Below, piece by piece: positions 43,561 through 54,829 of a stretch of DNA of 64,000 nucleotides. A program made the position numbers and the translations under genes. The stretch is from contig NC_082687.1 of NCBI RefSeq assembly GCF_949987515.2, forward strand, positions 24,970,148 through 25,034,147, written 5' to 3'. Under the pieces are notes generated by a model. The model had not been told where the DNA came from. It worked only from the letters and a program-made list of their open reading frames with translations, and made no database searches. How positions within the stretch are numbered: position 1 is the first letter of the stretch; every line of letters starts with the position of its first letter. The DNA comes from Delphinus delphis (taxonomy: Eukaryota > Chordata > Mammalia > Artiodactyla > Delphinidae).

Positions 43561-45440
43561 CACTGTGGTGGTGATGGTGATGATGACGACGATATGAGAA
43601 TGATTTTTTATTCCCTCTGAATACTTGAGCTGTGTTGGAAACTGACAGAGACCATGGATACACTCTTGTGTGATGTCTCCCATAGAGCCACCTGCGTGAC
43701 AGCCCTCTCTCCCTTTGAAGTGGGTGGTGATGAAGCTGAGAGCTTATGGAGTCCTCAAACTGGGGTGTTTCAGACGTTCTGTAAAGACTGTTGCCAACAG
43801 AATGAATTTCCAGAGGAGGATAGAGTGATTTATGTGACGAAATATGTTTTTAAGTTTTTATAACATACTAAAACCATTATAGTTAAGTCTGTCATCCACG
43901 TATAGATTTTCCACAGCAATATTTGAATCTTGAGCAGGCATTTCTTTAGAATTTACTACATTCTCAGAGCATATAACAGTTTTACGGTTAGTGTAAGCAA
44001 CATGTGGTAAGGAATTAAAAGCGTTCTTTGATAAAAGCATAATACATATTCGAAAAGCAATGGTTACGTTTTATTAAGGCTGCTTTGGATTATCCATTCC
44101 GTGGTTCATCCCCACTGATGCAAGTGGTTGATAGTCAGCTGGACTCGTTTGGATTTCCACATCAGGGTAGGCAACACAAAGCCCCAGATGCACAGGAGAT
44201 GTAGTTGTGGTAAAGAAATGGCACAGGTTTTTGGCCTCTGTCCCTTAGATAAACAGCCTGAACACGTCCTGTGACTCTATCACGATCAACCTGATAATAT
44301 ATGGTTCTTCAACCCCCCGCCCCCCATACGGTGAGCAGGGTGATGCTGGGAACTGTTTCATACCCGTTTTCTTCCTACTGCACCTTTGTGTTGGGGATAA
44401 GCACTTAAAGTACTGTTCAGTTAAATAGTGAATTGGTGGAGACTAACGTCTCTTAGTAGTTGAACGTACGGAGGAGGAGAACTTGTGTTCTGAAGCCTTC
44501 TAAGGGCACTCTGTTTATTAGGTTTTTCCATCTCGATTGGTCAGTAACTCACTGAGGGGAGGTTAATGGATAGAAACTGGACTGAACAAGGGATCTGAGG
44601 CAGAAGAGACCTAGATCGGTGGTGCTGGTCTCACCTAATTCTCTAGGTGATGCTTGCTTGTATCCACAGCATGGTTTCCCTAACGCAGTGAAAGACGGAG
44701 CATCTGCTGCTTTTCGCTCTCAGTTGGAGGGAGCTCTCACTGTTCTGGAAGAGGGCTGCTGCCCTTTGTTCAAATTCTCCTCTGAGGTGGCCAAGCGAAT
44801 GTAAGTCCAGCTTCGTTTTGGCAGATTGAGAACAGGATGTCGTTGATCATGGAGGAGAGTGAAATCTGGCTGATCTCAATGTTTGTTTCGGTGGTTATGT
44901 AAACTTTGATTTTGAGAAGTCATTTTATTCTTCCAGATAACAGATTTACATACTGGAAAAGGGACAGGACCAAATTGCTTTTGAGATATTTGAGTAATAC
45001 AAAACATTTCTCTGGTAAGAAATTCATGCCCTGAAAAATTGGAAGGAGATTTGAATTGTTAATGGAAAGGGGACTAGGAACTAGAACGGAGAGGAAACTG
45101 AATTTTTTGTTACAATATGCCATTTTGTAAAATTGAATTTTTTGATCATGTGGCTGAATTGTATAATAAAAAAGTACATTCCCACCCATATCATATTCAC
45201 CCAGAATTAGGTCATATGTCCCAACCCTATACATTGGAATACATTTCTCTGAAAATCCTAGTTCAGTGATAATTCCATTCTGGGCAGAGACACTTTCTAT
45301 TATTTTTTCCTTCGTAAAACGATAAATCTTGTCACCTGTTGGTCATAATACTGTCTCCTGGAGCCGTGTAGAATAAACCTCTTACCTACTTTCAGTTTTT
45401 ATTTGTTTTTATTGTTAGAGTCTTAAAATTGAAAACCGTA
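43561..45440. other. repeat-poor intronic stretch
   Basis: No repeat that I can name. An open frame at 44619-44804 is followed by a donor-like GTAAGTCC, but no acceptor or protein similarity supports an exon. The remainder looks unique. Confidence 0.4.
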
Positions 45441-45790
45441 ATTGGTTGTAAATAAAAATGGTCTGCTTTCCTGAACTCCCCTCCTGCCAGCTCACTCCTA
45501 AAGGCAACCACTTGTTCAGATTTGTTTATTTCCTTCCAGGCTTTTAAAGGTGTGCATATATTATACATGTGCAGGTTTCATTTCTATTTGTGTTTTTAAA
45601 ATGGGATTGTACTATGTGTATGGTTCTCTAGCTTTTTTTAACTGAACAATTACAGTACGGTTTTCTTTCCATGTTAGACATGAAAGGCTGTCCTCCCCCC
45701 CACCTTTTTTCGGACAGTTACATCATTGTCGGATGTACTATAATTTATTTAATCGTTCCATTATCGTTAGATACCTGGGTTATGTGGAAC
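45440..45790 (-). mobile_element. old L1M fragment
   Basis: CTCCTAAAGGCAACCACTTG, ATGGGATTGTACTATGTGTA, GGATGTACTATAATTTATTT and AATCGTTCCATTATCG are the reverse complement of an L1M 3' region in order. Confidence 0.65.
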
Positions 45791-46314
45791 ATGGATGATC
45801 TTGAACACAGATCAAACGCATCTGAGGATACTGCTTCCCTTGTAGCTGTTTCTGCGGCTGTTTTCTCTCATCACCCTCATACCACCGGGCCTGCTGGAGG
45901 TAGGGGCCTCCTAATTGTCTCCTCCAGACCATTCTCCCACCATCCTCCATGAAAACACCCACCTTTGACCATCCTGTCAGGTTATACCACACTTCCCCTC
46001 CTTGTTACTCACTCACTGCCTCACTGCCCACCCTCCACCCTAATTCCTACAGGATTTCAGTGTCTTTATCCCCTTCCTGCTGCTCCTATGATCATTCTCG
46101 GTCTACTTCTCCAGTGACCTTTGACCCCAGCTCAGGTACTCAGGCTCATAGACCCATAATACGGGATTTTGCACTTCTAAAATTTAAACAGATTTCACCA
46201 ACTTTATGTTTAATTATTTTCCTCATTTACTTAAGCAATAAAGTGTTATTTGTTCATAGCTTACCTTCAGAATACGCAGTAGCTGGGATCTGACCACTTC
46301 TACTGGGCTGATCC
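45791..46314. other. CT-rich, possibly repeat-derived stretch
   Basis: The 45850-46130 part is CT-rich and L2-like in feel but matches nothing I can name with confidence. No gene is supported. Confidence 0.3.
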
Positions 46315-46330
46315 AAACCTTTATCATCTT

Positions 46331-46539
46331 TTTTTTTTTTTTTTTGCGGTACGCGGGCCTCTCACTGCTGTGGCCTCTCCTGTTGTGGAGCACAGGCTCT
46401 GGATGCGCAGGCTCAGCGGCCATGGCTCACGGGCCCAGCCGCCCCGCGGCATGTGGGAGCTTCCCGGACCGGGGCACGAACCCGCGTCCCCTGCATCGGC
46501 AGGCGGACTCTCAACCACTGCGCCACCAGGGAAGCCCCT
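46331..46539 (-). mobile_element. CHRS-type SINE
   Basis: On the + strand a T tail leads into TTGCGGTACGCGGGCCTCTC and runs to CACTGCGCCACCAGGGAAGC. Perfect 16-bp target-site duplication AAACCTTTATCATCTT at 46315-46330 and 46540-46555. Confidence 0.96.
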
Positions 46540-46568
46540 AAACCTTTATCATCTTGAGCTGTAACAAT

Positions 46569-46613
46569 TGCCATAGCTTTTTTTTTTTTTTTTTTTTTTT
46601 TGCCATAGCTTTG
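46569..46613 (-). repeat. poly(T) flanked by a direct repeat (tail-only insertion?)
   Basis: TTGCCATAGCTTT precedes, and TTGCCATAGCTTT again follows, a run of about twenty T. A homopolymer bounded by a ~12-bp duplication resembles a retro-insertion truncated to its poly(A) tail. Confidence 0.7.
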
Positions 46614-47160
46614 TAGCTGGTCTCTTTCCTCCTTCCCACTCCTATCACTCCTCCTCCTTCCATGCCTTCAGACAGTTCTCAGCCCAGCCATACCACAGTC
46701 AGCCTGTTAAGCTAGAAGTCAGATCACGTTGGCATCTCTGCTCCCAGCTCGCAGCGGTTCTCGTCTCAGTTCAGAGGGGAAGCTACAGAATCCTTGCGGC
46801 GTTCCTGTCTGTCTGCTTCGACCTCCCCTCCCCTCGCTCTCTCCATCCCAGTCACATTGGACTCCTTGCTGCCCCTGGAACATTTCAGGCATATTCTTGC
46901 CTCTTGGCCTCTGCCGTTGCTCCCCCTCTGCTTGCGACGTGCTTCCCTAGATATTCACATGGCTCCGTCCTTCACCTTTTCAGGCTTCTGTTGGAATATC
47001 ACCTTCTCAGTGAGGCCTTCCCTGACCACAAGAATGTAGGTCCCATGAAGGCATGATCGTTTTTAAAAAGAGAAAAAGCTGTTTCTGTCTCTTGTTCAGC
47101 CCTGTGTCCCAGTGCTTAGAATAGTGACTGGCATGTTGTGGGTGTTTGTCGAATGAGTCG
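46614..47160 (+). mobile_element. L2 LINE 3' portion
   Basis: TTAAGCTAGAAGTCAGATCA, TCTTGGCCTCTGCCGTTGCT, TCTCAGTGAGGCCTTCCCTG, CCCTGTGTCCCAGTGCTTAG and TGACTGGCATGTTGTGGG follow L2 in order. Short frames here are not genes. Confidence 0.75.
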
Positions 47161-49750
47161 AATGACTGTAGTGGTTATCAGCCTTTCTTTTTATCGTTTT
47201 CTTTCCTTTTTTGGACAAAGTTAGAACTTCACTGGACAGACAAAAGCTAGGACACAAACTTTGTTTTTTTTTGTATAAACAAAATATTAGAATTAGCTTA
47301 TTGTAAACCAACTCTGTAAATATGTTACATTTTTCAGCATGTTATAATTTTCAAATCAACTTTACGTATCCCTATTTAAGGCTGATGCCAGCCCAGCGGG
47401 GGGTAGGTGGTGGAATCAAAATTTCATGGAAGAGCAAATTGAGGCTCAGAGAGGTGTTTTGTTCAGAGAGCAGCTGCTAAGTGGAAAGCTGCTCTTCAGA
47501 CCTATCTTCTTTCATTCCAAGTGAAGGACTCCTGCTCTCTCATTTAGAAGCATCTCAAAATGACAGAAACATGGTGGGGGTCTTATTTGAAAGCCTGGAG
47601 ACTGCCCTGATTGCTTACTCTAGATTTCGCCTGCCTTTTGTTTCCATTTGGAAAGCACATAAAATAAATGGTTCACTTTAAAATTCCTGACAATGACAGA
47701 GCAACAAGTTTTATTTCTCTCACCTGTGGAGGAAGTGGCCTCCACCCAGTTTTACTGAATTAGGAGGGAAGTGATTTTTTCAAGTGATAAAAAGAAAGAA
47801 AATTCCATGCTCTTCCCAGAGGAGGAGTTCAACAATTGGGAGAATGGCGTGAGACCATATGTTGGTTTGTAAAAGGATATAACTTGTAAAGATGTTTCCT
47901 TTGATGCCTGTGATGAATATGGATGTGTTTCCCTTCTAGAGGGTCCTGATTAAATTATTCAATTAAGCCCGGAGCTGGAGGATCTAAATATAGGGAGAGG
48001 GTTCAGGCTGTCCTGCCTTGTGGATGTCAGCTCACCCCTACAGATGTGCGTGTTTGTTGTCATAAATAACACCTGCCAGATCAGTGGAGACAGAGAAATG
48101 TTCCAAAAAATGAAATACAGCAGAGTATTTTTCTTTTTTAAATAAAAGGGACAGTTTTTTTCCGCCCTTCGGCCTATTCCATTTTCATTTGTGAATTTGG
48201 CATTTGAATTACTGATTTTTTTTTTTTCTTAACCTGATTCATAGACTTTAGTATCTGTTCTGGTTTCAAGTATAAATCTACCACTTACTAGAATATGATC
48301 TTGAAACAGGTACTTAACCTCTGATCCTTAGGTTTATTACTAAAACTGAGAGAATGCTATACATCTTGAAAGATTGCTATAAGAAGTCAATACGATCGTG
48401 TTTGTAAAAATGACCAATATAATCCTTGCATAAGGTAATAGCTCAATTAAAATAATTTCATTTGTTAACGATTGAATCATTCCTCACTGGTCGCTTATGG
48501 GAATTTACCGTATTTAGCATGCTTTGCAATCAGTAAAATTGCTATACTACAATAACAATGACTCAAAGCAAAGAGTTTTTTCTAAGAGACGACTGTATAC
48601 TTTTTCCACTTATAGTCTGTACAGTTGAACTTGCACATGTCCCTGCTCTGCAGTTCCCAGTGTTTGAGGAGTAAGCACTTGCAAGCCAAATGAGTCTATA
48701 CAATTTTTGAGTTGAGGTGACTGCAGATGAGATTTATCAGAGTGAGGCCTTTAGGACCTGGATATCTTGAAAGGCTACCACGTGCTGAAGGACAGCTTTC
48801 CATTACAAGCATGAATTCGAGAACAGGGATTCAGGGGGATTAAGGAATGTTATACAACTTCTAGAGAAGTGGTAAGGAGATGTAGCAATAAGGCAAGCTT
48901 GTTTGTTGAAGTTGAGGACAGCAAGAAAACTTTTAAGTGTCTCCAGTCTACTTTAACTAAACAAGTAATCGTCTCGTGAAACAAAACAGAACTGACACTT
49001 GTTACTCTATAAGGGAAGCTCTGTGACTAAGAAAAATTGACCAGGTGCCCTGTCAGCAGCCAGAATTTGTCAGGATGGAAGGACTTGTGTATGCAGAGCA
49101 GAACCAGAAAGAGTTCTTGTCTTGAAGAATTTTCTAACACAACGAACATATATTAAATAGCATACTTGGTGCAACTGAATGCATAAACTACGGCCCTGTC
49201 CTTAGAGACGCATCTAAGTGCGACATCCCTAAACTCCTTGCTTCATTGTCATGAAGGGGATGCTGCTTTTGGTCGAAATGTCACCGCTCACGATGAACTT
49301 CCAACTGGTAGGTGGTGAGCTCTTCTTTTTGATTCCTAAGATTCCTACTCACTTAACACTGTTGAGAGACCACATCACGGCAGCCCTTGCCAGCATGTCC
49401 CTCAGGTCACACCTGAGAGACTGGTAGACTGGCTGTTAGTGCCTGTGTTTTAAAGGCACCGGTACCTGCGTGACTTCATTATGAAAAATAGCTTTCAAGA
49501 GCTGGTCCACTCTTCCACCTTCACCCCCTAGTTTCTCCAGACTTGGAAAATTAACCTTGAAAACAATTTTTTAATGAAAAAGAGGCAAACTAGCTATTCT
49601 GTGTCATCAAACTGACATTTGGAAAGTTGGGAAATGTTTGGAAGTAACCGAAACAAGGCTTTATAGTAAGAGGCTCAGGACAGTGAAGTCTGCCTTCTGA
49701 ATGTTTGTGACGGCAGGACTTTGCTGTAAGACCAGCAGAATTCTGCGATT
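47161..49750. other. repeat-poor intronic stretch with one MIR
   Basis: A MIR lies at about 48240-48420 (CTACCACTTACTAGAATATG, AACAGGTACTTAACCTCTG). The rest shows no repeat that I can name. Confidence 0.4.
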
Positions 49751-49763
49751 GCCAGTGGATCTT

Positions 49764-49959
49764 TTTTTTTTTTTGTAAAAAGTATTATTTAAAAAATGTT
49801 TTCTAATTTTTTTATTCTTTTTCAAATTCCTTTCCCATTTAGATTATTACAGAATATTGAGCACAGTTCCCTCTGCAATACAGTTAGGTCCTTGTAGGTT
49901 ATCCATTTTAAACACTGCAGTCTGTACGTCAATCCCAGACTCCCAATCTGTCCCTACCC
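49764..49959 (-). mobile_element. artiodactyl-type L1 3' end, 5'-truncated
   Basis: After poly(T), the + strand reads ATTACAGAATATTGAGCACA, GTTCCCTCTGCAATACAGTT, AGGTCCTTGTAGGTTATCCA. Perfect target-site duplication GCCAGTGGATCTT at 49751-49763 and 49960-49972. Confidence 0.93.
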
Positions 49960-49972
49960 GCCAGTGGATCTT

Positions 49973-51907
49973 CGTATCGCTTTCTTGTGTAGGGACTTGG
50001 TTTAAATATATTTTCTTTTTCTGAGGATTCAATCAGAGTAGAGTTCCTGTTCTCCCAACTTCTCAGCAAAGAAGTAGGTAGTTTAAAAAGCGCTTTCAAG
50101 TCTGTAAAAGAAATGGAGAGAGGTTTTATTCATCCTCACTTTCTTCTTGTTCTAGGATTTTTTTTCCCCCTTTATTTTGGTTAGTGGTGAGCTTTATTTA
50201 GCTACATTTGACCCGTTTGAAATTGAGAAGTGTTGAGTGAAGGTCCAGGACTAACTGCTAGTTTAAAACAGGAAAAGGAAATGCAGAGGGACTTCACCTG
50301 TTTTCTCCTTCAACACAAGTATCCCAAAGCCAGATGAGTTCCTAATCGCAGTAACCGGGGAATAGAAACATTTGAACAGGTTATTTGTTGAAACGACGTC
50401 ACAGAATCACAGACCATCGTTGCTTTGGGATATTTTCTGAGACTGAAATAGCTGGAGAAAACCCATCTCCGTTTTTATTTTCATTGTGATGGCATTATAC
50501 TTGTGTAGCAAATTTTAACTCGTTTTTTCCCCTGTTTCCCCTGGTATGTTAACTTTCTGACTCTGTTTGATGTTTTAATTTAGCTAAGCATCTCGGGGGA
50601 GGCAAGAGTTCTCATCAGGCCTTGAATCCTATCTGAAATCGGATGTTAGGCTAGATGACACATACCTTTCCACAGAACTAATTAATATTGCCGCCAGTCA
50701 CTTTATACAACACACCTCTGATGTACTTTACACCTCCATGGCATTCTGGTGAGGTATTTGGTGAAATAATTTAGATACAACTACCGAACTACAGAAATCA
50801 TAGTTTGCTTGTGATTTCTCTAAAGCCGCACAGTAGCTCTTCTTTAGGAGCTAGTCTTACTTTTTCCGTTTCTTCACAAGATCATCTGTTTAAGAAGAGC
50901 TAGTGGTATAAGTCAGGAAATATGCCTACAGTTTATTTAGTTACTTGGAAATACTTGTTTCCCCCGCAAAATGGATCAGGCATTTTTTTTACAGAAAGAT
51001 AATTTTTGTAAAGTTTTCGTTTTTCTTAAGTAACACATCCAACAGTTACACAGTTCCAAAGCGAAGTTAATCAATACCCCTGCGTTTAGTTCCTTGATTC
51101 TTTTGATCTTTATGCCTTGATGTTTTACCATTAGAGTTAAGACAGTAATGAACCAAAGAACAAGAAGTCGGGGGTGACGGAGAGTTGCTTGCTTCATTGA
51201 CGGTAGACCATTTATCTCCTTTTTTTTTAAGGTACTAGCAGGGAGTCTTTGATGTTTTTCCCCCCAGTCACTTTTTTGGAGCCTGTATTTCATGCTGATT
51301 TTATTGAATCATTTCATTATTCCCTCAGTATTTAAAGGAATCAGTCGTTTTGTCTAGTTCACTGAATTGCGTGCCAGTGCAGGAACTGTAACAGCACCGG
51401 TCTGAAGCTGTAGAGGGCGACTGGCCATTGTCTGTCTCCTCTCCTCCTCCTTCTGTTAAAGGTACTTGGTTTGTAGCACTTGGCAACTCCCCCCTCCCGC
51501 CTTTTTATTGTGCTTCAGATACAAATTAGAATAATTTCCTTTTAAAACTTTCAGTGGGAATCTGGGATCTGAGGCATGGCAGAGAGTGTATTTTGTTGAT
51601 ATTCACACAGTTGGATAATTACATGTTTCTTTGCTAGATGAAGATGAAGAAAATGCCGTTGTTGTGCAATTGGCTAATGAGGTTTTCTTTCAGTATAGAG
51701 CGAGTCTCACAGCAGTTAAAGGTATTTTACAACTTCTTCCTTTTTTCCTTTTAACATTAAGGAATACCACATAAGCTGCAGAATTCAAGAGCCATGTTGA
51801 AAGGAGCATTATAAGTATTCTTCTCATTTGGTTCCGGCATTGCTAATAGAAATCCTTCCCGTGGGCGAGACTCCATAGGGAAAGGGCCTGACTTTAGAAC
51901 CCTGTTT
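49973..51907. other. repeat-poor intronic stretch
   Basis: Almost 2 kb without a repeat that I can name. It is one of the longer unique-looking blocks of intron 1 and a candidate for conserved non-coding sequence. No gene is supported. Confidence 0.4.
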
Positions 51908-51914
51908 TAAACTG

Positions 51915-51915
<1 letters not shown>

Positions 51916-51956
<41 letters not shown>

Positions 51957-52145
51957 GTACGCGGGCATCTCACTGTTGTGGCCTCTCCCGCTGCGGAGCA
52001 CAGGCTCCGGACGCGCAGGTTCAGCGGCCACGGCTCACGGGCCCAGCCGCTCTGCGGCATGTGGGATCTTCCGGGAACGGGGCACGAACCCGCGTCCCCT
52101 GCATCGGCAGGCGGACTCTCAACCACTGCGCCACCAGGGAAGCCC
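51916..52145 (-). mobile_element. CHRS-type SINE with a 40-base tail
   Basis: On the + strand exactly 40 T (51916-51955) lead into GGTACGCGGGCATCTCACTG, running to CACTGCGCCACCAGGGAAGC. Target-site duplication TAAACTGC at 51908-51915 and 52146-52153. The long pure tail suggests a recent insertion. Confidence 0.95.
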
Positions 52146-52289
52146 TAAACTGCATTTTTATTACTTCCCAAATCGGGTCACACTGTAAATGCAACCTGAT
52201 TTATAAGTAGACTTTGTATGTGTCTTGAGTTAATGAATTGAGGTTTTGTTTTTTTGTGTGTAATTTGCAAATATTTGTGTATAGAGGCT

Positions 52290-52730
52290 TTTAAAAATTT
52301 TCAAAGTAACAGTTTTTTATTAAAGAATGTTTGAAAAGTTTTAACAAGTAGGGGAGAGAGAGAGAGATTATTACCCTTCCAGACCCGGCCACCGTTACAT
52401 GCTTTGGTATATTTACATAGTTGTTCATGTTATGTATACTGTTATTTTGGTATATTTACATAGTTGTTCATGCTGTATATACCATTTTACATTCTGCTTA
52501 AGGTGTTTTCCCAGTTATTTTTATGAACATAATTTTTTAAGGGTTACATAACATCCCGTTGAGTGGATTATACTACATCTTAACTTATTTTCCAACTTTT
52601 AGATACTTCCTTTTTTCCTTATAATAAAGAATGCTCTAATGAAAATCATTATGCAAAAACTTTTTTACCTTTCCAGTGCAGAGTGTTTCCTTAGAGTAAA
52701 TTTCTAGAAGTGAAGTTGCCGGAACAAAGA
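52290..52730 (-). mobile_element. old LINE-like fragment with a local tandem repeat
   Basis: GTGGATTATACTACATCTTA, TAAAGAATGCTCTAATGAAA and AGAAGTGAAGTTGCCGGAAC resemble the reverse complement of an L1M 3' region. At 52404-52446 and 52447-52489 a 43-bp unit is repeated, identical over its first 26 bases (starts TTGGTATATTTACATAG). Confidence 0.5.
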
Positions 52731-53219
52731 TCTCCCTATTTTTTAAGGTTTCTAGGGGGTTCTTTACCAGATGAATGCTTTTGCTTCTCTGTCATTTTGA
52801 AATGTTTGTATTTGGAGAAGAGGGAAGGAAATCTCTGTTTGCTGACTCATGTTTTTATTTTGCACTTCAAACTGATAACGCCACTTAGCTTTTGACATAA
52901 ACTAAAGCAGGAAGTACCAAAAGGGGCAGAAAAAGAATGAGTTGCCTTGCCAAGGCCATAGTGTCATGGACACGTTTGAGTTCCTGATGGGAGGTAGGTT
53001 ACTTGTTTGACTTGAACATAAAAAAATGCTTAACTCAAGTAGGCAAAAATCAGTCATCAGCCTGTATTTTGTTTCATATGCACATTTATATGCAAGAGTT
53101 TGTGATCTTGTCACTTTAAAGTTTTTAGTGGCATCAGACCCCCCAACTGGCCCTGTGGTGTTTGGAGAACATAGGGGTTTTTTTTTCATTTTTTGTTCCC
53201 TGTGCGGAGAAGCCTTTTG

Positions 53220-54120
53220 TATTGAGGATATCACCTTAGCTGTCTTTCTAAAACATAAATCTAATCACACTGATGCCCTGATTTAAAGCCTTCCATTCGT
53301 CCACAGGATGAGATGTGTGACAGGCCCTTCACAGTCTTGCCCTTCCTTTATCAGCCTTGTATCGTCTACAGCAACCGTGAACCCTAGCATTTCTCTGATG
53401 TTGGTGAGAATGAGTAATTTACAAAAGTGGTTTAAAAGTTGAGGCTCTAGAGCCAGACAACATAGGTTCACTCTGGCCCCACCACTTACAACTGTGCGCA
53501 TGAAACCTCGGACAAGTTATTTAACTTTTCTATTGTATATTTCACTTTCCTTACCTGTAAAATGAGGAAAATAAGAGTGTTCACTAAAGAGGGTTTGTCA
53601 CAAAGATTAAACTAGTTAGTAGATATAAAGTGCTTGGAACAGTGTCTATCAAGTAACGATCACTCAGAATATTAGCTCTGTTGTTTTGCAAAATTCTACT
53701 CATCCTTTAATGCTTGTCTGATAGTTCTTCTTTGGGAAAACTTCCTGAAATCCCTGGAATTAACTGCTCTCTCCTTTTCTGCTTTTATTCGTTATCGTTT
53801 ATACCTGTCGTATAGCTTTTGCACACAGTGTTATTGTTGGTTCAGGGTGGGCAAATGCATGGTACATGGGCCGCCTCTTCTATTCCTGCACTCAGGGTTC
53901 ACCTTGCTACAGTCCTGGCATTCCTTCCTGCTGAGGTCTGCACTTGACCCAAGACTCCGCAGTGCAGTCCTTTAGCTTGGCATGCAGGGGAACCAGTTTG
54001 CTTCAAGAGAGTTCACTGTTTACACACTGGCTCTTCAGGATGGAGACATCTTTGCTTCCATCCTCTGTGGATACCGTAGGTACTTAGCAGGCACTCAGTG
54101 CAGCTTTGCTGAATGAATGT
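53220..54120 (+). mobile_element. L2 3' portion split by a MIR
   Basis: L2-like phrases at 53235-53400 (TCTAATCACACTGATGCCCT, AAAGCCTTCCATTCGTCCAC) and at 53695-53830 (TACTCATCCTTTAATGCTTG, GGGAAAACTTCCTGAAATCC), ending near 54117 (TGCTGAATGAATGTC), are separated by a MIR at about 53420-53690 (GCTCTAGAGCCAGACAACAT, GTAAAATGAGGAAAATAAGA). Confidence 0.6.
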
Positions 54121-54639
54121 CACGTTGAGCAGTTAAAGCAAAGGTCTGCAATGGTGGTCCTTAATCTCCCCAACTCCCCACATACTTACCTTCTATAGCA
54201 AACCCATCAGTGCTAGAGTTTGAAACAGCCCCAGGTGATTTTGATATAAACTCACCCCCTCTATTTGAAAACCATTGACCAAAATATAAAAAAGCAGTTT
54301 TGGGAGTTGAAGAAAAGGACATACAGAATAAGAAGAAATGTATTCCTTTTATAAATTGTTGCTAGAGGACAAGGAAAAGAAGTTGTCTTTCTTGTTCTTT
54401 GGCACAATTAACCTTTAGTTAAAAGTAAATGATCATTTCAGGAGGTACACTCTGACCAAGTGTGACTTTTGATGGTAGCATAGTTTTATTTTCTCTTTTT
54501 CTGTTCAACGAAAATAACGCCAGCTTCAAAGCACTGGTAAAACTCTTTACCTTACAAAAGGAAACAACGGACCCGCTACAGCCTGTTGAATAAGTAAAGC
54601 TCCACACTTGGCCTTCTGATTCCTTCAAGGAGCTAAATC

Positions 54640-54720
54640 ATTCATCAAACATTTATTGAGACTCTGATATGTGCCAGCTACAGGGCTAGGTTCCAAAGCT
54701 AGGAAGACAGTAAGATAGAA
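54640..54720 (-). mobile_element. L2-type 3' fragment
   Basis: TCATCAAACATTTATTGAGA, TCTGATATGTGCCAGCTACA, GGGCTAGGTTCCAAAGC is the reverse complement of an L2 end. Confidence 0.6.
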
Positions 54721-54747
54721 TTCCCGAGTCATTTTCCTCTAGTGAAG

Positions 54748-54809
54748 AAGTAGCTATAGACATGCACAGCTGTATGTCTATACCACAAAGTAGCTATAGA
54801 CATGCACAG
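54748..54809. repeat. 22-bp direct repeat, 40-bp period
   Basis: AAGTAGCTATAGACATGCAC followed by AG occurs at 54748-54769 and, identical, at 54788-54809. Confidence 0.9.
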
Positions 54810-54829
54810 TTTGCTATGATAGCTGTTCA

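Noticed and set aside
44619..44804. Possible alternative exon: open frame ending next to GTAAGTCC.
   Set aside because: No convincing upstream acceptor, no known protein similarity and no repeat-free conservation data to support it.
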